A stretch of 64,000 bases of DNA, from assembly GCA_930367205.1 (NCBI GenBank), contig OV884014.1, positions 109,381,138-109,445,137 of the forward strand, written 5' to 3'. The notes under the pieces are model-generated. The model was not told the DNA's origin and did not search any database. It saw only the letters and a program-made list of their open reading frames with translations. The DNA is from Acanthosoma haemorrhoidale (Eukaryota > Arthropoda > Insecta > Hemiptera > Acanthosomatidae). Positions 48,506 through 60,284 of this stretch are shown one piece after another. The number at the start of each line of letters is the position of its first letter. Position 1 is the first letter of the stretch. The position numbers were made by a program, and so were the translations under genes.

Positions 48506-51454
48506 AATATAATAATTAGTGACAAAAGTTAGATTAAAAAGTATACAAAACAATAGTGAATCGGATACAAACACTGGATGGTTAATGAATTGAATTAATA
48601 TATTATAGTTCAAATCTAGTATGATTGGATATGATAGTATGATCAAATCTGATAACGATCGAAAGGTTTTTTGATATAATAACACAAATTATGTTTTAAG
48701 TAAGGTGGTAGTGGAATAAGAATACTTGTTGATGGTAAGAATTTGAAGATACTTCGAAGAATTTGTGAGTGCGTGGAAAAGCTGTGGAAGTAATAAGGTT
48801 TCACGCTTAGCGTGCGAAGGAATCAACAGTTGAGAACCTTCAGAAGAGAGGAAAGAGAAAACGGGAACCCAAGCAACCGGTTCGCGTGAAAGGCTTGGCA
48901 CTGCGATGAATTAAAAAGGTTTTCCTATTGTCCATGTCAAACAATGTTATTTTAGTAATTGTAATTGTTGTTTGTCAGTTTTGCAACAAGAGTTCTAAAT
49001 TGACGTGAAGTGTTTCTGATAAAAGTCCACGGGTGTGGTAGAATTGTTCATCAAGGATGACAGTATTTGAGGAATGAGATTTATGGTTGTTTGCAAAGGA
49101 ACGAACTGTCGATTCTGTTGTTGAATATATCTCGTTTGTGTTGGTCGGTCCGTTTATAAAAGTATTCTTTCCTTTCCCCGATAGAAATTGAATTGTCTTT
49201 TTTTTAGAAAACTAAACTGAATTTTGAATTTGTTAGAGGAGGCTAGCCGCAATGAAATCCCAGCAGGGAAATAAAGATTTGACTACCGATAATATATTTT
49301 ATTCATCGCACTTTTACTTCAGCCTCTGTGACGAATTTTGGAAAATAGGGATAAATTTTTTTTTAAACGGGATTGTCAATTCAACAGCTCTAAGAAGGAG
49401 ATTCTGAGTTGAGTAATCAACATAATACAAAAATACTTGTCGTTCATTTTTGGAAAGAAAGGGACCTATTTACAGTATACCTATTTACCAGGTACCTAGG
49501 TGACTTTGATGACTTATTGATCCTATGGTCAAAATGATTTTTGGTACCTTTCTGACTGAAAACTCTTAGTGTAATAACACAGCTACATGATGTTATAGAG
49601 TAATGTTTTTTGTATTTTTTTAATTGGTTGGATTGGTTACGATCACCAGGGGCTGTCTATGCTAAATGCATAAAAGAAACCTCTAAATAATATTTCACCC
49701 AACACAAATATAATTTAATTGTTGTTATTGCTAGCGGAAGAAGAATTATTACAGCAATTATGAGCTAAATTCTACGTTTTCAACGGCGACTCTCTGTTTG
49801 TTTATTACGAAAAGTTACTTGAAGAAAATGACTAGCAAGGTCACTGAAAAGACTTCTTTTTTTGCAATTGAATTATCTAAAAAAAAAACTAAGCAATAAA
49901 ACTTTATTTTGGACGTATTTCCTTTTTTGTTTTTATAAGGAACATTGAATGTAAACCAGGTTCTGAGTTGCGAATTAAGAGATCTTAAAAGTTAAAGTGA
50001 CTCGATATATTTAAGTATATAGTTTTTTTTATAAATATAACTCCCTTTATTATAATTTAAAGAAAAAAAATACAGTGTATCCCGGGAATATACAAATTTT
50101 CATTTCGATAAGAACATTTTAGCAAATCCTTGTCTCTATGTAAAGCCACTTAATGCTCTGGGAATAAACTATTTATTATAATATAAAATTAAGGAATTCG
50201 TTGGGACTGGGTTCAACGGACTTTGTCCATTTTTGTTGGGGACAGAAGCAGGAAGGAGTACGGAAGTTAAACGACCAGGAGGTTAGCCGAATACAGAAGT
50301 TGGACTTGTGAAGACACAGCACAGCTGCTAGGAGGCACAGAAGGAAACCGCACAACTTGCGACTTAAGTCCTGGCTAAGGTGGAGGAAACTTAGCAGAAC
50401 TTGAGGTAGAAAACTCTACCAAAGGCTTCGTACATCCGGTGCTTAGAGAATGTGTCCATTACAACTGACTTTTACTAAACATTTAAGTGCCAAGTGCATA
50501 TTGAGCTGGCTTTTCTAAGCCGCTGCACATCTTGCTACACTCTGCCAGAAAATCTCTTTGGAATCGAATATTGTGTTTTTTTCTGTAAATAGGTCACTTA
50601 AATCTTTAGCAGGGCTTAAATGTTTACTCTCCACGCCCTAAACTTATCCAATATTCTAAAAATGTCTCGAAATATACATTTTAGCTGGAGTCTCTGGCAG
50701 GTGCAGTATAATCACAGAGCACAAAATATGGAGTGTATACACTTAGGGTTAAATTGCAATGATATAAATAGCACACATGATCGAGGTGATTCGGCGAAAC
50801 AAAAAAAGCAGGCGAATCCGGCAGATCATTCGGAAACGGGGAAATGTTCCCTCGAATCTGTGCTAGAATGTCACACTTCCCGTAGCCTATACTGTTTATT
50901 GCTTTAATTTATTTTATATTACTTTATTACTGAATTTCTTTTCCAGTTGCCATATAGAATCATTCATAACTTCAAATGCGAGCCATGTTGTTTGGCGAGC
51001 AAAGCGTCTTGCCTTCGAACATAATTTATACATGTACATGGATACATGTACACATAATAGGTACATGTAGCCAGAAGGTTAGCTCCTGTAGCATTCTGTT
51101 ACCCTGATACCAAACTAGAGAAAATGTCGTTAAAAAGTTACATTTTAGGAAGAAATGAGATTTTTATCTAAACTTGGTATTCAATATAAATTTAAAATTG
51201 TTCAAATCGTGTCATGACAGAGTTACCGCCCCAACCACTAAATCCCAAAAATGGTCTGTTATTGATGAAGAAAAGACTTTTGCGTGACATCGGTCATTGG
51301 ACATTTCGCTTCACACCGGCTACTCGAGTTAACCATTAGCCAGCAATGGCAATTATTATAGACTTGGGTATACCAAGCAATTCTGTCATATTTCTTGCCT
51401 AAAATTCTCCTATTAATCATTTTAAAAATTATTTTTACTGGATAAAATTTCATG
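48506..51454. other. Long intron stretch without recognised genes
   Basis: AT-rich. A 95-codon + strand ORF at 50620-50907 has no recognisable features. Nothing else supported. Confidence 0.45.
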
Positions 51455-51456
51455 TA

Positions 51457-52470
51457 CAGTGGAATCCCGACATTTCGTATCCCGATTATTCGTATTTCCG
51501 GCTAATTAGTACAAATTTAAAGGTCCCTAGAGAAAATCCCGGTAAGTGGTATAAAAACAATGCATTTCAGTACCCTCGGTAATTCGTATTATTTTTATGC
51601 TCGAGGTCACTTAAAACGCCTTATAATACGTATTTCCCGCTTAAAAACCTCGTTAATTCGTACTGTTTCAAGAAATGGAAAGAGGACAGTGAGAGACCAG
51701 ATAGCAGAATGAGTGCGAGATAAATATTTTCTATAAAATCCCATACGTAATTCGTACTCTTTTTACTGAAAGGAAATAAGGAGAGGAGAGAGGGAAAGTT
51801 TTAGGAACTGTACTAAGCTTTTCTTTTGTTTCTACAGTTCAGTCTCGTTTTCGTTATCGTTGTGACACGTTACCATGCCTCCGAAAAAAGTTAGCCTCTC
51901 TATTAAACAGAAACAACAAATCATAAACGCCGTGGCCAGTGGATTTAAGCAAATTGACGTATCCAAGCGTTTTAACGTCCCTCGTTCCACGATCACATCA
52001 ATCCTGAAGAACAAGGACAAAATCACTCCCCAGACATCAAGCAGCAAAGTAAAACGCTTCAAGACTAGTGATTACCCACAACTTGAAGAGAACTTAAAAA
52101 AGTGGTTCGCGCAAGCAAGGAATTCAAATGTACCAGTTGGAGGAAATATACAAAGGAATTGACAATACCCGTCTGCAAGGATTGCGTCAAAAAAAATTAC
52201 GTATTTTTTTCGTACAAATGATTGGTGTTTATTTAATCTAGAACATAAGTATGTACATTTCGTTATTGCATGTATTGTTTATTGTTTAGTTTAGTACTAA
52301 GCAGTGTTTATTGCATCAGCTTTATCCTTACTACATTGTACATACTTCTTAATACATTCATGTTTGCTTTAATACGTTTTTTTAATTTTGTACACCCGAT
52401 AATTGGTAATCCCGATAATTCGTACCAAACTGTCAGTCCCTTGACAGTACGAATTATCGGGATTCTACTG
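51457..52470 (+). mobile_element. pogo/Tigger-like DNA transposon, internally deleted copy
   Basis: The 1,014-bp element is bounded by TA dinucleotides (51455-51456 and 52471-52472), the pogo target site. Its ends are inverted: left CAGTGGAATCCCGACATT, right (reverse complement) CAGTAGAATCCCGATAATT. About 21 of the first 24 positions match when the TA is included. It holds one ORF (51875-52162) for the transposase DNA-binding region only; no DDE catalytic domain follows. The motif AATTCGTA or close variants recurs near both ends (about 51486, 51581, 51655, 51749 on the left; 52401, 52417, and inverted at 52449 on the right). Confidence 0.88.
51875..52162 (+). CDS. pogo/Tigger-type transposase N-terminal DNA-binding fragment (95 aa)
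   Basis: The ORF opens MPPKKVSLSIKQKQQIINAV. It contains a Psq/CENP-B-type helix-turn-helix at about residues 8-50: SGFKQIDVSKRFNVPRSTIT is the helix-turn-helix core. From about residue 70 it enters the second, CENP-B-like module (LEENLKKWFAQARNSNVPVG), which is cut off at residue 95 by a changed reading GGNIQRN and a stop. Full pogo/Tigger transposases run to several hundred residues with a DDE domain; that part is deleted. The start is the first ATG after an untranslated region, in a CCATGC context. It is free of internal stops. It could bind the element's ends but cannot catalyse transposition; expression is unknown. Confidence 0.82.
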   Translation: MPPKKVSLSIKQKQQIINAVASGFKQIDVSKRFNVPRSTITSILKNKDKITPQTSSSKVKRFKTSDYPQLEENLKKWFAQARNSNVPVGGNIQRN

Positions 52471-52472
52471 TA

Positions 52473-55400
52473 TTGGTAAGTAGTGTTAGTTTGTATTTGT
52501 ACTTTCACTCTCATTTAATCTGTAATATAGTTACTTAAGCAATATAGGTTGTTATGTTGAGAATGTACAACTTTGAAACGTGTACTAGTTTCTCAACAAC
52601 TATAAACAAACTACTGGCGGTGTATGAGAGAGAGACAAATAGTCTTCACAACAGACATATCCCCTGATACATTTAATAACGGCGCCATTACAGCCTCGGA
52701 ACCACACACACGCCCATGTTTACCAACCTAACCGCTGCCAGATATATATCAGTGCTACCACTTACTCGCTGCCTCCTATATGGCCCCCCCCCCTCCGATC
52801 GATCTACCCCCCCTCCTATATTTACACACTAACACTCAGACACTGACTACATCAGCGGAGGTGTGGATTTAACCTCTCACTCCTGATATCTTAGGCTTGA
52901 TTTATTTCCTACCGCGAACTGTTACTTCGGGTATCTTTTCACCGCAGTTCTTACCTCTTTCCCAATAGATATATATTTTAAAAAGGTTAGTTAAATATCA
53001 CACAATTAAAGGTTATCTTACTAATTACAAATTTTATTGAATTATTTTTACAACATTAAACAAAAAAGTGGTTTCTCTAACACGTCGCGGTTTTAGTGTT
53101 TGTTATCATGTAACCACGCCCCCGGCTGTTTTATTTAAATGTTTTTTGAAAAATTGTCAATCTTTTGTTATGTTTTTTCTTCAATTATATTCTACTACTC
53201 CTTCAACATATTGTACATATTTTTAAAAAGGTTTCCTATTTATTATTGAGACCATTAATATTATAGCTTGAAAAGCAAATTTCCATCATCTTTTTTGGAT
53301 TCTTATCACTAGCTTTTATTTTGATTACCCCCCCCCCCCCTTTGAGCCTCGTGATGTTTTTTCGCTTGTTTGTTTTTTATCTTCGTAGTCCCAAACTGTT
53401 ATTTTCTGTATCAGAACAACTTTCCTCTCTTTTCGTTGTAGCCCTTCCAATGTACAAACTTTATTTCATACATGTAGTATGTGTTTGAATTTGTCTTAGT
53501 ACTCCGAACCTAGTACTTGTCCGAGGACTCGGGTATCGCCTTCGCCATTTGTAGTTGTGAATTTACTAGTTCAAAAACGGTGGCTTTAAATTATAAAATC
53601 TTTTTTTGGCTTCCATGTTTACTTCTTTCTTGAAGTTTTCAATAGATCTGACAGTCAAATTGTGCAAATATTTGAGGTTGGTTGTTGGAACGAGAAATAT
53701 AAATGCCAATTCCTCTTGGAATTCCGCTTTTCTGCTTCTCCTTTTGTTGTCTTTAAAAAACTCTTTTAAACACTACACTGGCATCGATCACTGTGGCTAA
53801 TTTTCCAATACCCAAAACTCACTGACTGAACAGAGCCGTCCTGTAGGACAGGTTCAAGTGAGTCTGACCTGAGTTGGAGAGCTCATAAATAGATTAGAGT
53901 AGCACAAACTTTATTTATGAGTGTACGTTATGACATTTGAAGAGGTTAGACATTTTGGCGAATAACAAACAATTGGTTTATCTGAAAACTAAAATTGAGA
54001 TATAACAAAAGCAAGTGGATTTAATATAGTTAAGACTAAAATTTTATTAAAGAAAGTAGTTTGAAAATGATACAAAAACGCCTCATTTTACCTACAGTTA
54101 AATAGAACTTACGTGAGCAATGTCGATAGTATTATGAATAACGAAATTAATAGGGCAGATTAAGATCACAAATTATGAGAAATCTTCAAAGATAAAAATT
54201 CATAATTGAAATTCTTGAGAATATTTCACATATTGAATAACCTTACTTTATTAAATTAATTCATAAACTCACTCCTCTAAATAAAAATATTAGTTTAATA
54301 CTCAAAGTAAGTTATCGTTTATAGTTTTACACATCACGGGTTTGAATAACGGTCCTGTCAGTAAATTTTTTCTCAATTAAGACAAAGTATATTAGTGTCG
54401 AATTGACGTAGGAGAGCAATGCTTGAGTTTAGCATTCCAGACAATGGGCTTTATTATTGTTGTCACTTAAATAGCAAAAAATGTAATGGAGACTTTAATA
54501 ACTAAATTGTATGTTATATGATGTAAAATTATACTTAAAAAAAACAAACATTTAAATTGGTCACAGACCGGACTGATCAAAGTCTGTAGCTTACAATGTG
54601 TTTAATTTGAGATATTAGTACAAAGTCGTTAACCTACCTGTCCTAGAATTTTGCTTGTAATATAAATTGTAATAAATGAGATGTATTTATCTTCTGTGGT
54701 AGTGAAATCCATTTATTATTGCCTCTGGTGGAATAAATAGACCCGTTCCGGCCATTAGGCAATTACCAACTGACGGCTCAATGGAACTTTTAAAGACCGT
54801 GAAAATCTCAAAGACCCTTCAAGTTTCTCCTCCTAGGGTTGTTATAAAAGTAATGACAATTTAGTGGGGGGGGGGGGGGGGTTAGCACGCTACGTTGCTC
54901 ACAGTTTGTGTAATGGTTCATGGGACCTTCTTGGGTCCGTGGTTGACTTTTTGTCCGTCCGCGGGGTCCAATCACCGCCCCCATAACAGTCAAAGCTAGC
55001 TCGCTTCATTGACTCTGATAACCGTTTATTTATATACACATATATAGCTCCAATGCCATGAGGTGGAATTCATTGGGTCAAATTTCAGTTGGAAAAACTT
55101 AGCAAGAAATTCCCTCCCTTTTTTGAATTTCACTTCTCATGTGACGATTTTTTTTCAAGACGGTTTTCCTTCCCTAATACATATTCAGTGTTAAAATAAG
55201 TTGCCCAAGACCCACTACCGCAATAGCTTTGTTCTAAAGGTGTTCTGGCCATACCTAACACCTTAACTAAGGTATTACCTAGGTTTCTGTAGCCTCTTCG
55301 AACTAACTGAATTCTGTTTTAATCATCACAAGTTTTTCACACAAGAAGCAATAAACAAAAATAAATTCAAAATCCCTTTTATTTGTTTATAATTCCATAT

Positions 55401-55774
55401 TAGTTCTTTAGAGTGCTCGTCCCTCTTCACTTTTCCACGGGGGATTGAATGTCACCTGTAACACTGTATGCATATTGTGAAGAAAAAACGTTCTTTATTC
55501 TGCTTTAAAATAGATTAAGTCTTGTGTCAAATAAAATCTTCTTCACTCTAAAAGTTCCGCAGTTATATACCAAATTTAATATTTCGTGGACAGATATTGC
55601 TATTGATGAAAATATTAAGGTTAAACCACAACTGGCATACAAATTATACAATTTCAATTAACAAAAATGGAATGGTGGTATGTAATAATTTAATTGAGCT
55701 TGTTGTGTACATCTGACACGCAACTAAAAGAATACTTAAGCCATTTTTAACTTTGCTTGGTTTCTACTTCATTG
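52473..55774. other. Long intron stretch without recognised genes
   Basis: AT-rich. It holds runs of 10 Cs at 52784-52793, 13 Cs at 53328-53340 and 16 Gs at 54866-54881. No gene or element supported; short ORFs have no family features. Confidence 0.45.
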
Positions 55775-56272
55775 CTACGACAGCTCGGCGACTCCAACAA
55801 TTCCAAAACGGTATACTGATGAAAGTGGTCAGAGGTACTTCATTCGAGCAGCGGAGCAACAGTGAGCTTCTTGAGATCTTTGATCTGCCTACGGAACATG
55901 AATTCATCCAGCGTAGACATATCAAATTTTTCGAATCCTTGCAATACCTGACAAACCCGGTATTTAACACGATAACCCCCGCTCCGTTCCCCCATCGATG
56001 GAAGGCCGCTGTCGCGGCCGGAACGCTTTAGTCTTAGGTTCTAGGTTTAGGTTTTAGTTTGTAAGTTTTGTCCCAAATTGTAAACAGAAGGTGAGCCCCA
56101 TCACCTAGTATTTATACATTGCATTGTAATTTTAACTGATATTGTATTCTAACCATACCTGCTTCGAATGCACCAGCGCATCGCAGAAAGAGGAGAAATT
56201 GTAAATAGAAATTGAAATTTGTAAAATTGTGAAAATGTTAATAAATTCAGGGGTTAAGGGGGGGAAATAAAA
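55775..56272 (+). mobile_element. Jockey-like LINE family B, RT C-terminal fragment plus 3' UTR
   Basis: The frame reads TARRLQQFQNGILMKVVRG, then LLEIFDLPTEHEFIQRRHIK and TPAPFPHRWKAAVAAGTL, ending at a TAG near 56031. It matches the copy at 30775-31700 and gives the clean C-terminus of the family B protein. The UTR shares GGTGAGCCCCATCACCTAGT and GAGGAGAAATTGTAAATAG and ends near a GTTAATAAATTC signal. The 5' part, including the catalytic box, is missing. Confidence 0.8.
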
Positions 56273-57518
56273 AAATTAATATTTAAATATATTTCCTTTT
56301 TTTCCTGTAAAAAATAAGCCACTCTACGTCAAAATCTGTCGAGAATTTCTGATACACATTTGCAATTTTTTCATCAATTCAATTATTTAATCAGTTACAG
56401 TTAAAGGGTTATTTTTCCCGATATATTTCGCTGTTATTAAACTGGTTGTTAATAAATAATTTATAAGCCCCCCCCCGTAGGGCTTAATTACTTTCTTTAT
56501 CTTATGCTCTCGGTTCATTAAGCCCCAAGTATAAGTAGGCGGAATGTTGACTCTCGCTTCGATAATTATGCTTGCCCTCCTGGCTCCGTTAATATAGGGC
56601 AACTTCTTGTAATCCTCAGCTTTAGGGGAGGTCACCCCCCCCTGCAAAACCCTGCGGGTCCTCTAGTCTTGGAAGGTAATGGGGGCAAAACCCAGCGGGA
56701 GGATTAGGCCCTACCTGGGTCCTATCTGGAGAGGAGATAGCGGTGGATATTGCAGCGGTGCAGTCTCCTTAAATGTGGTCTAATGGTCCTCATCAACGTC
56801 CCGGCCACTTCTTCAGCTGCCGGCCACAGGATCTGGGGAGGGGGGGGGGTACTAAAATAAGTTAAACTTGGAGAATTTTTTAGTCAGCTCTGAGCTAGTA
56901 CTCTCTGAAATCTATTGTTAATATGATGTTGCAAGACAATTCTGTAATAGTGACATCTTTATGGCGATCTAATCTTGACTAATCCCGTAAATCATCAAGA
57001 GAACTTCCGGTTTCCAACGTTTCCAAAGTTTAAAATACTTTTAGGAGAGTTTTTAGACAAAGGTTTCATTAGCGCCAAATACAAGATCAAAAATTCATCG
57101 AAACTTGTGTTATAATAAAAAGCAATAAGTTATAAAATGCCAATCCGACTCCTATGAACGTATGCATCGCCATCCTGGACCATGGCTTGTAAGAGCAACT
57201 TGTTAAAGCTTCAAGTGATTCGCCCAACTAATAACCGGTTCGGCCAGACCTACGGCCATGACACTACTGACAAGCACTTTAATTAAAGCATACTCAAAGA
57301 AAGTACTCGAAAAATCTTGAACATTTTAAACCCAGCAAGACTAAGTTGATAAATAGTCAGTTGTACAAACCATCATGGCAAGTAAGCAGGCACTTAGTCT
57401 CTTTAATGGCCTCTAGGAGTCTTTGAGTTGTAGTTGTTTTTCTTTGTTTTGTTCCTACGTGTTAATAATAATTTATTTTCACAGGCGCGGACGTATTGAA
57501 ACAAAATAAATTCAACGT
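56273..57518. other. Intron stretch without recognised genes
   Basis: A GC-richer part at about 56460-56860 ends in a run of 10 Gs (56840-56849). An 86-codon - strand ORF there has no family features. Confidence 0.4.
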
Positions 57519-57960
57519 TTTTTTTTTTTTTTTTTTTTTTATAAAATCCTCAAACAAATAATACAAGTGATAAATTATACAATAAAATAATCGAACTTAC
57601 AAATTTCTCCTCTTCCTGCATTTAAATGCATTTGGAGGAGAATAGGGAGGTCCGATAGTACCTCATGATGAGGTACTCAGTCATGATGGAGGGAACCTGA
57701 TAATGTGGTTCTTAACCAGGACTAGAGAACCCCTTGTTTAAGTGCCCGAACGATAAATTCAACTCAATATGGTGCATCATGATGTCCTGCCTTCTATATA
57801 TAGATGCTCCTAGAACTAGCTTGTATTTTATTTTAGATGTTCTTTGCATCTGATGAATAATTTTCTATTTATTCTTTAACCAACATAACAGGACCCATCT
57901 ATGTTTTAGTTTAATCCGGTCTTTTTATGTTTTATTATTAGTTTTAAAGAGAACAAATAA
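57519..57960 (-). mobile_element. Retroelement 3' end with poly-A (poly-T on +), family uncertain
   Basis: A run of about 22 Ts at 57519-57540 marks a poly-A tail of a - strand insertion. The adjacent GAGGAGAAATTTGTAAG (- strand) resembles the tail of LINE family B. Further upstream, 57820-57930 shares AGATGTTCTTTGCATCT with 37200-37300. A - strand frame gives IRCKEHL as there. It may be one Penelope-like copy or two nested fragments. Confidence 0.5.
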
Positions 57961-58354
57961 TGTTACGAACCGTATTTTTTTTCAACCGTAGTTTCACGTT
58001 TAAAACTAATGCTTAATATTTCGATGCTGCGAAGAAGCTAAAACTCCTTTACATAGAAATAAGAATCAATAATTTTTTTATTATTTAAGCAAACATTTCC
58101 TTCGCATGATCTTGACACTATGGGTAATAATTATGACATTAGCTTACTATAATTAGAAAAAATTCATCAACGATGAAATGCCTGTCAATTGAGCGATTAA
58201 TCTGATTTTTTTTTCGCTTTAGCCAATAATTATTCAAATGTACACTTAATTACTAATCATTCAGATCACAACTGTTAATTATTAATAAATACGATTTATT
58301 TGAGTTTTATATGTGCTAGTTTAATAATTACTGGTCAAAGAAAAAAATGTATAG
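57961..58354. other. Intron stretch, nothing recognised
   Basis: AT-rich, no supported features. Confidence 0.4.
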
Positions 58355-58432
58355 GCAGGGTAGCTGGGTTGGTAAAGCCAACGTACTCGATATTTTGGAA
58401 GACTCGGGTTCGAGTCTCGATCTCACCATGGC
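58355..58432 (+). repeat. tRNA-like sequence (SINE head or tRNA pseudogene)
   Basis: TAGCTGGGTTGGTAAAGC fits a Pol III A box and D arm with a GCT/AGC stem. Forty bases later GGGTTCGAGTCTCGA fits a B box, and TCGGG-TTCGAGT-CTCGA folds as a T arm with one wobble. The anticodon stem is poor and the acceptor stem does not close, so it is not scored as a functional tRNA. It lies about 350 bp from the tRNA-Val array. Confidence 0.45.
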
Positions 58433-58779
58433 TAAAATTAGTAATATATAAAAACACTTAATGGAAATAAGTGACGTAAAAATTTAAGAAAAATATCTAA
58501 TAGCAACATTATTTGGGATGTTTTTTTTTTATTTGTTAGTTTTGTTCATAATTAATGACAGTTACAAGTAATTAACTTAGTAAGTTAATAATCTAAAATA
58601 TTCATTTGGTTGTTTTTTTTAATAAAACATGGAAAAACAAGATGCAATAATAGCAGAATAACACGAAAAACGTGCAGTGATTGTCCTAAAAATGTTTAAT
58701 ATCAATGAACTGTATCAGAACAAAAAATAATATGTTAGTTCCTATCCTGTATTTGTGGTCTCTAATGTTGTCTTAAAAA

Positions 58780-59515
58780 ATTTTTAATAATATGTACGTT
58801 GGAATTAATTTTAAGCCAGATTATTATCAGCACATATTTAAAAATAATTTTTGGTATAATAAAAGCGTAAAATAACAATTATATTATAAAAAACAGATTA
58901 ATAATAGTAAATAATGAAAAATAACCTTAATTTAGGTATTAATAAAAAAAGTGATTCCGGCCAGGATATTTTTAATAATATGTACGTTGGAATTAATTTT
59001 AAGCCAGATTATTATCAGCACATATTTAAAAATAATTATTGGTCTAATAAAAGCGTAAAATAACAATTAAATTATAAAGAACAGATTAATAATAGTAAAT
59101 AATGTAAAATAACCTTAATTTAGGTATTAATAAAAAAAGTGATTCCGGCCAGGATATTTTTAATAATATGTATGTTGGAATTAATTTTAAGCCAGATTAT
59201 TATCAGTACATATTTAAAAATAATTTTTGGTATAATAAAAGCGTAAAATAACAATTATATTATAAAAAACAGATTAATAATAGTAAATAATGAAAAATAA
59301 CCTTAATTTAGGTATTAATAAAAAAAGTGATTCCGGCCAGGATATTTTTAATAATATGTATGTTGGAATTAATTTTAAGCCAGATTATTATCAGTACATA
59401 TTTAAAAATAATTTTTGGTATAATAAAAGCGTAAAATAACAATTATATTATAAAAAACAGATTAATAATAGTAAATAATGTAAAATAACCTTAATTTAGG
59501 TATTAATAAAAAAAG
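58780..59515. repeat. 188-bp tandem array abutting tRNA-Val, each unit carrying the tRNA 3' tail
   Basis: The string TGATTCCGGCCAGGAT, the complement of the last 16 nt of tRNA-Val, occurs at 58952, 59140, 59328 and, within the intact gene, at 59516. The spacing is exactly 188 bp each time. Between them lies an AT-rich block with recognisable pieces such as ACGTTGGAATTAATTTTAAG. A partial first unit starts near 58780 without the tRNA tail, giving about 3.9 units. Units differ by a few substitutions. Units 1 and 3 share AATGAAAAATAACC near their ends, while units 2 and 4 share AATGTAAAATAACC, which hints at a 376-bp dimer stage or gene conversion. There is no coding potential. Confidence 0.93.
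59507..59515 (-). terminator. Pol III oligo-T terminator of tRNA-Val
   Basis: On the - strand, seven consecutive Ts start two bases after the tRNA discriminator base. This is the standard RNA polymerase III stop signal. The same stretch recurs after each 16-nt tRNA tail in the neighbouring 188-bp repeats. Confidence 0.85.
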
Positions 59516-59588
59516 TGATTCCGGCCAGGATCGAACTGGCGACCTTCTGCGTGTAAAGCAGATGTGATAACCACTACACCACGGAACC
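59516..59588 (-). tRNA. tRNA-Val (anticodon TAC)
   Basis: The 73-nt gene on the - strand folds as a full cloverleaf. The acceptor stem GGTTCCG pairs with CGGAATC (one G-T wobble). The D arm contains the A-box region TGGTGTAGTGG. The anticodon stem TCTGC/GCAGA encloses loop TTTACAC, giving anticodon TAC (valine, GUA codons). The variable loop has 5 nt, and the T arm is GCCAG-TTCGATC-CTGGC with a canonical B box GGTTCGA-like core. The discriminator base is A; CCA is not encoded, as usual in eukaryotes. There is no intron. A run of seven Ts (CTTTTTTT, - strand) directly after the 3' end is a Pol III terminator. The gene lies inside the downstream intron of the DIP gene, antisense to it. Its last 16 nt are repeated in the adjacent tandem array. 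Confidence 0.95.
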
Positions 59589-60284
59589 GGTTACTTCGTG
59601 TCACAGGAACTGTTGTACAATAGTTAACTATAGGAACCCTCCACAGTTTTCATTGCTTTTGTAAGTTGAATAATGTCAGCAATGTAACAGAATATATTTT
59701 CGTAATAATATCACTTACGGTTGTCTTAAAATGTATACAAATTATTAAAAATACTCAACGTAACAATGAATTTATGAATGAGATAACAGGAACATAAAAT
59801 ACCTATTATATTATAATAATCTATAACATATATTTATTTAGAGTAGATTTGGCGTTGCCTTGCACAATTTTGATTCATTATGAATTTGGAATTCATTTCA
59901 AACTTAACAATAAATGGAATAGAGTCAGTATCTTTACAATATATATTAATGCAGCAACAAAACCATAAATTGGATTAGATTTTATAATTGGATAATAAAT
60001 TTGATATTTGAAAACCTGAGTTTTCAAATATACATATATTGGCAAAACAGAATCACTCTAATTTCGTGGACAAAAGTTTGCAATGGAGTACTCGACTTTA
60101 CGGGCTCATCCGCGAGTTTTGGTCATGCGGAAGACATCACATTCGAGAATTGCGTTTTTGAATGTAGGAGGATTTAAAAAAAAAGTGTCTACAGTAAAAA
60201 GATTGAGCATAAGTACTTTTTATGTAATTTTCTCATCCATACTTTGTAATGCAACAAAAAAAACCATTGCAAAAATTACTTCTT
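59589..60284. other. Intron stretch, nothing recognised
   Basis: AT-rich 5' flank of the tRNA-Val and beyond. A 67-codon + strand ORF at 60083-60286 has no family features. Confidence 0.4.
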
